A DNA stretch of 64,000 nucleotides from Streptomyces marokkonensis (lineage in GTDB: Bacteria > Actinomycetota > Actinomycetes > Streptomycetales > Streptomycetaceae), in the NCBI RefSeq assembly GCF_008312835.1, contig NZ_VSKS01000001.1, positions 310,001-374,000 on the forward strand, given 5' to 3'. Below the pieces are notes generated by a model. The model was not told the DNA's origin and searched no databases. It saw only the letters and a list, made by a program, of their open reading frames with translations. The first letter of the stretch is position 1, and every line of letters begins with the position of its first letter. Of the stretch, positions 62,128 to 64,000 are shown piece after piece. The position numbers and the translations under genes are program-made.

Positions 62128-63873
62128 TCATTCCTGCAGCAGCACCACCGCCGACTCCGCGGGCAGGTGCAGCACTCCGTCCGCCCCCGGCGTCTCCACG
62201 GGCTCCCACGCCGCGAGGACACGCGCTCCGGGGACGCCCAGGGGGACGGCGGCCGGCCGGTCCCCCAGGTTCACGGCGACCCGGACGTCGCCGCGCCGGA
62301 AGGCCAGCCAGCGGTGCTCCTCGTCGTAGGCCACCTTGGTGTCGCCGAGATCGGGGTCGGTGAGGTCCGGCTGTGCGTGACGCACGGCGAGCAGCAGCCG
62401 GTACCAGGCCAGCACGCGCGCGTGCGGGTCGCGCTCCGGCTCCGACCAGTCGAGGCAGGAGCGGTCACGGGTGGCCGGGTCCTGCGGGTCGGGCACGTCC
62501 TCCTCGGCCCAGCCGTGTGCCGCGAACTCCCGCCGTCTCCCGTCGCTCACCGCCTTGGCGAGCGCCGGGTCGGTGTGGTCGGTGAAGAACTGCCAGGGCG
62601 TGCCCGCCGCCCACTCCTCGCCCATGAACAGCATCGGCGTGAAGGGGGCGGTCAGCGTGAGGGCCGCCGCGCACGCCAGCAGCCCGGCGGGGACGAGCGC
62701 GGCCAGCCGGTCCCCCTGGGCGCGGTTGCCGACCTGGTCGTGGGTCTGGCTGTAACCGAGGAGCCGGTGCCCGGCCACCCGGCTGCGGTCCAGCGGGCGG
62801 CCGTGGTGCCGGCCCCGGAAACTCGAGTACGTGCCGTCGTGGAAGAAGCCGCCGGTGAGCGTCTTGGCGAGGGCCGCGAACGGGGCGCGCGCGAAGTCGG
62901 CGTAGTAGCCCCGCGATTCACCGGTCAGGGCGGTGTGCAGGGCATGGTGGAAGTCGTCGTTCCACTGCGCGTGGATCCCGAAGCCGCCGTCCTCGCGCGG
63001 CGTGACGACCCGGGGGTCGTTCAGATCCGACTCGGCGACCAGGAACAGCGGCCGGCCCGTGTCGGCGGCCAGGGCGTCCACCGCGCGGGACAGCTCCTCG
63101 AGGAAGTGGCACGCGCGCGTGTCCGCCAGCGCGTGCACCGCGTCCAGCCGCAGCCCGTCGATCCGGTAGTCCCGCAGCCATGCCAGCGCGCTGTCGACGA
63201 GGTACGCGCGCACCTCGTCGGAGCCGGGCGCGTCGAGATTGACCGCGGCGCCCCAGGGGGTGTGATGGGTGTCGGTGAAGTACGGGCCGAACCGCGGCAG
63301 GTAGTTCCCGGACGGCCCCAGGTGGTTGTGCACGACGTCCAGGACGACGCCCAGCCCCAGCGCGTGCGCCCGGTCGACGAACCGTTTCAGCCCCTCGGGC
63401 CCGCCGTACGGCTCGTGCACCGCCCACAGCGACACCCCCTCGTACCCCCACCCGTGCCGGCCCGGGAACGGGCACACCGGCATCAGCTCCACATGCGTCA
63501 CACCCAGGTCCGCGAGATGGCCGAGCCGCTCGGCGGCGGCGTCGAAGGTGCCCTCGCGGGTGTACGTGCCCACGTGCAGCTCGTACAGCACCGCTCCGGG
63601 CAGCGGGCGCCCCGCCCACCGCGTACGCCACGCGAACCGGTCGTGGTCCACGACGGCACTCGGGCCGTCCGGCCCGTCCGGCTGGCGGCGCGAGCGCGGA
63701 TCGGGAAGTAGGGGACCGTCGTCCAGCGCGAAGCCGTACCGGGAGCCGTCGTGCGCCTCGGCCTCCCCCCGCCACCACCCCTCGCGCTGCGGATCGGGCT
63801 CCAACGCGCGCGCGGCGCCGTCGCACTGGAGCGTCACTCTTCCGGCCTGCGGTGCCCACACCTCGAACTGCAC
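62128..63873 (-). CDS. treZ: malto-oligosyltrehalose trehalohydrolase
   Basis: This 581-aa GH13 enzyme releases trehalose from maltooligosyltrehalose. It has an N-terminal carbohydrate-binding-like domain (FEVWAPQAGRVTLQCDG). The barrel motifs are DVVHNHLGPSGNYLPRFGPYF, GLRLDAVHALAD with the nucleophile Asp, LVAESDLNDPR with the acid Glu, and GYSQTHDQVGNRAQGDRL. The TreZ-type MLFMGEEWAAGTPWQFFTDH is diagnostic. Its partner treY is not in the window and probably lies further upstream on the same strand. Confidence 0.93.
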   Translation of the reverse strand: MQFEVWAPQAGRVTLQCDGAARALEPDPQREGWWRGEAEAHDGSRYGFALDDGPLLPDPRSRRQPDGPDGPSAVVDHDRFAWRTRWAGRPLPGAVLYELHVGTYTREGTFDAAAERLGHLADLGVTHVELMPVCPFPGRHGWGYEGVSLWAVHEPYGGPEGLKRFVDRAHALGLGVVLDVVHNHLGPSGNYLPRFGPYFTDTHHTPWGAAVNLDAPGSDEVRAYLVDSALAWLRDYRIDGLRLDAVHALADTRACHFLEELSRAVDALAADTGRPLFLVAESDLNDPRVVTPREDGGFGIHAQWNDDFHHALHTALTGESRGYYADFARAPFAALAKTLTGGFFHDGTYSSFRGRHHGRPLDRSRVAGHRLLGYSQTHDQVGNRAQGDRLAALVPAGLLACAAALTLTAPFTPMLFMGEEWAAGTPWQFFTDHTDPALAKAVSDGRRREFAAHGWAEEDVPDPQDPATRDRSCLDWSEPERDPHARVLAWYRLLLAVRHAQPDLTDPDLGDTKVAYDEEHRWLAFRRGDVRVAVNLGDRPAAVPLGVPGARVLAAWEPVETPGADGVLHLPAESAVVLLQE

Positions 63874-64000
63874 GGACGGTTCCCCTTCGTCTGCTCACCG
63901 TGATGTAGCCCGTCCATCGTGCTGCATCGGAGATCAATTCGCCGGTGGATCCTCCCTTTTGCGGCAGGTGTCGCCGGATGCGCGCGCGGGGCGGCCGTTT

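Overview
The window is 64 kb of very GC-rich DNA with strong third-position GC bias, abundant GTG/TTG starts, twin-arginine substrates, a conservon, a geosmin synthase and a CprB-type receptor. All of this points to a Streptomyces chromosome. The order heme genes - murC/msrB - conservon - cprB - geoA - treZ resembles, from memory, the region around SCO6031-SCO6085 of S. coelicolor, so most of it looks like conserved chromosome rather than an island.

Layout. 1-5.6 kb: the end of hemE, a CoA-disulfide-reductase-like flavoprotein, a DUF4349 lipoprotein, and hemG-hemQ, which complete heme by the coproporphyrin route. 5.6-13 kb: a secreted alpha/beta hydrolase, a DUF692 (MNIO) enzyme followed by the remnant of its usual membrane partner, a VapB-like protein, an exported ceramidase and an MFS transporter. 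13.3-14.3 kb: a PTH2 protein and a small zinc-binding protein. 14.3-19.6 kb: a TetR regulator divergent from an MMPL exporter, a membrane protein and a flavin monooxygenase, probably a drug or xenobiotic response unit. 19.6-30.2 kb: a polysaccharide deacetylase, a DAO-Rieske fusion, an ArsR-SRPBCC pair with its operator on the start codon, PhoX, a slipin, ZapE, a RibD-like reductase, murC and msrB.

30.2-42.2 kb: a group of envelope and glycosylation genes (GT-C-like protein, membrane-anchored SUOX-fold enzyme, methyltransferase, TIGR04282 transferase, GT2, epimerase with a zinc-ribbon insert) intermixed with two two-component systems. Two kinds of gene decay lie here: a partial copy of a histidine-kinase 3' end, and a 5'-damaged ApbE. 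42.3-45.9 kb: an OpuC-type glycine betaine/choline ABC transporter. 45.9-50.8 kb: a conservon (CvnA-D) headed by an orphan sugar-binding lipoprotein. 51-54.1 kb: a membrane-anchored AA10 LPMO and a subtilase with a P domain, divergently transcribed. 54.3-58.4 kb: cprB, an ARMT1-like protein and geosmin synthase. 58.4-63.9 kb: a PDZ protein, a metallophosphoesterase, an M24 peptidase, a degenerate APH-fold protein and treZ.

No tRNA, rRNA, CRISPR array, integrase or intact insertion sequence was seen. I did not find a clearly new multi-gene system. The strongest leads are the MNIO locus with its truncated partner, the substrate-binding protein at the head of the conservon, the paired repeats before cprB, and the regulated glycosylation locus with its pseudogenes.
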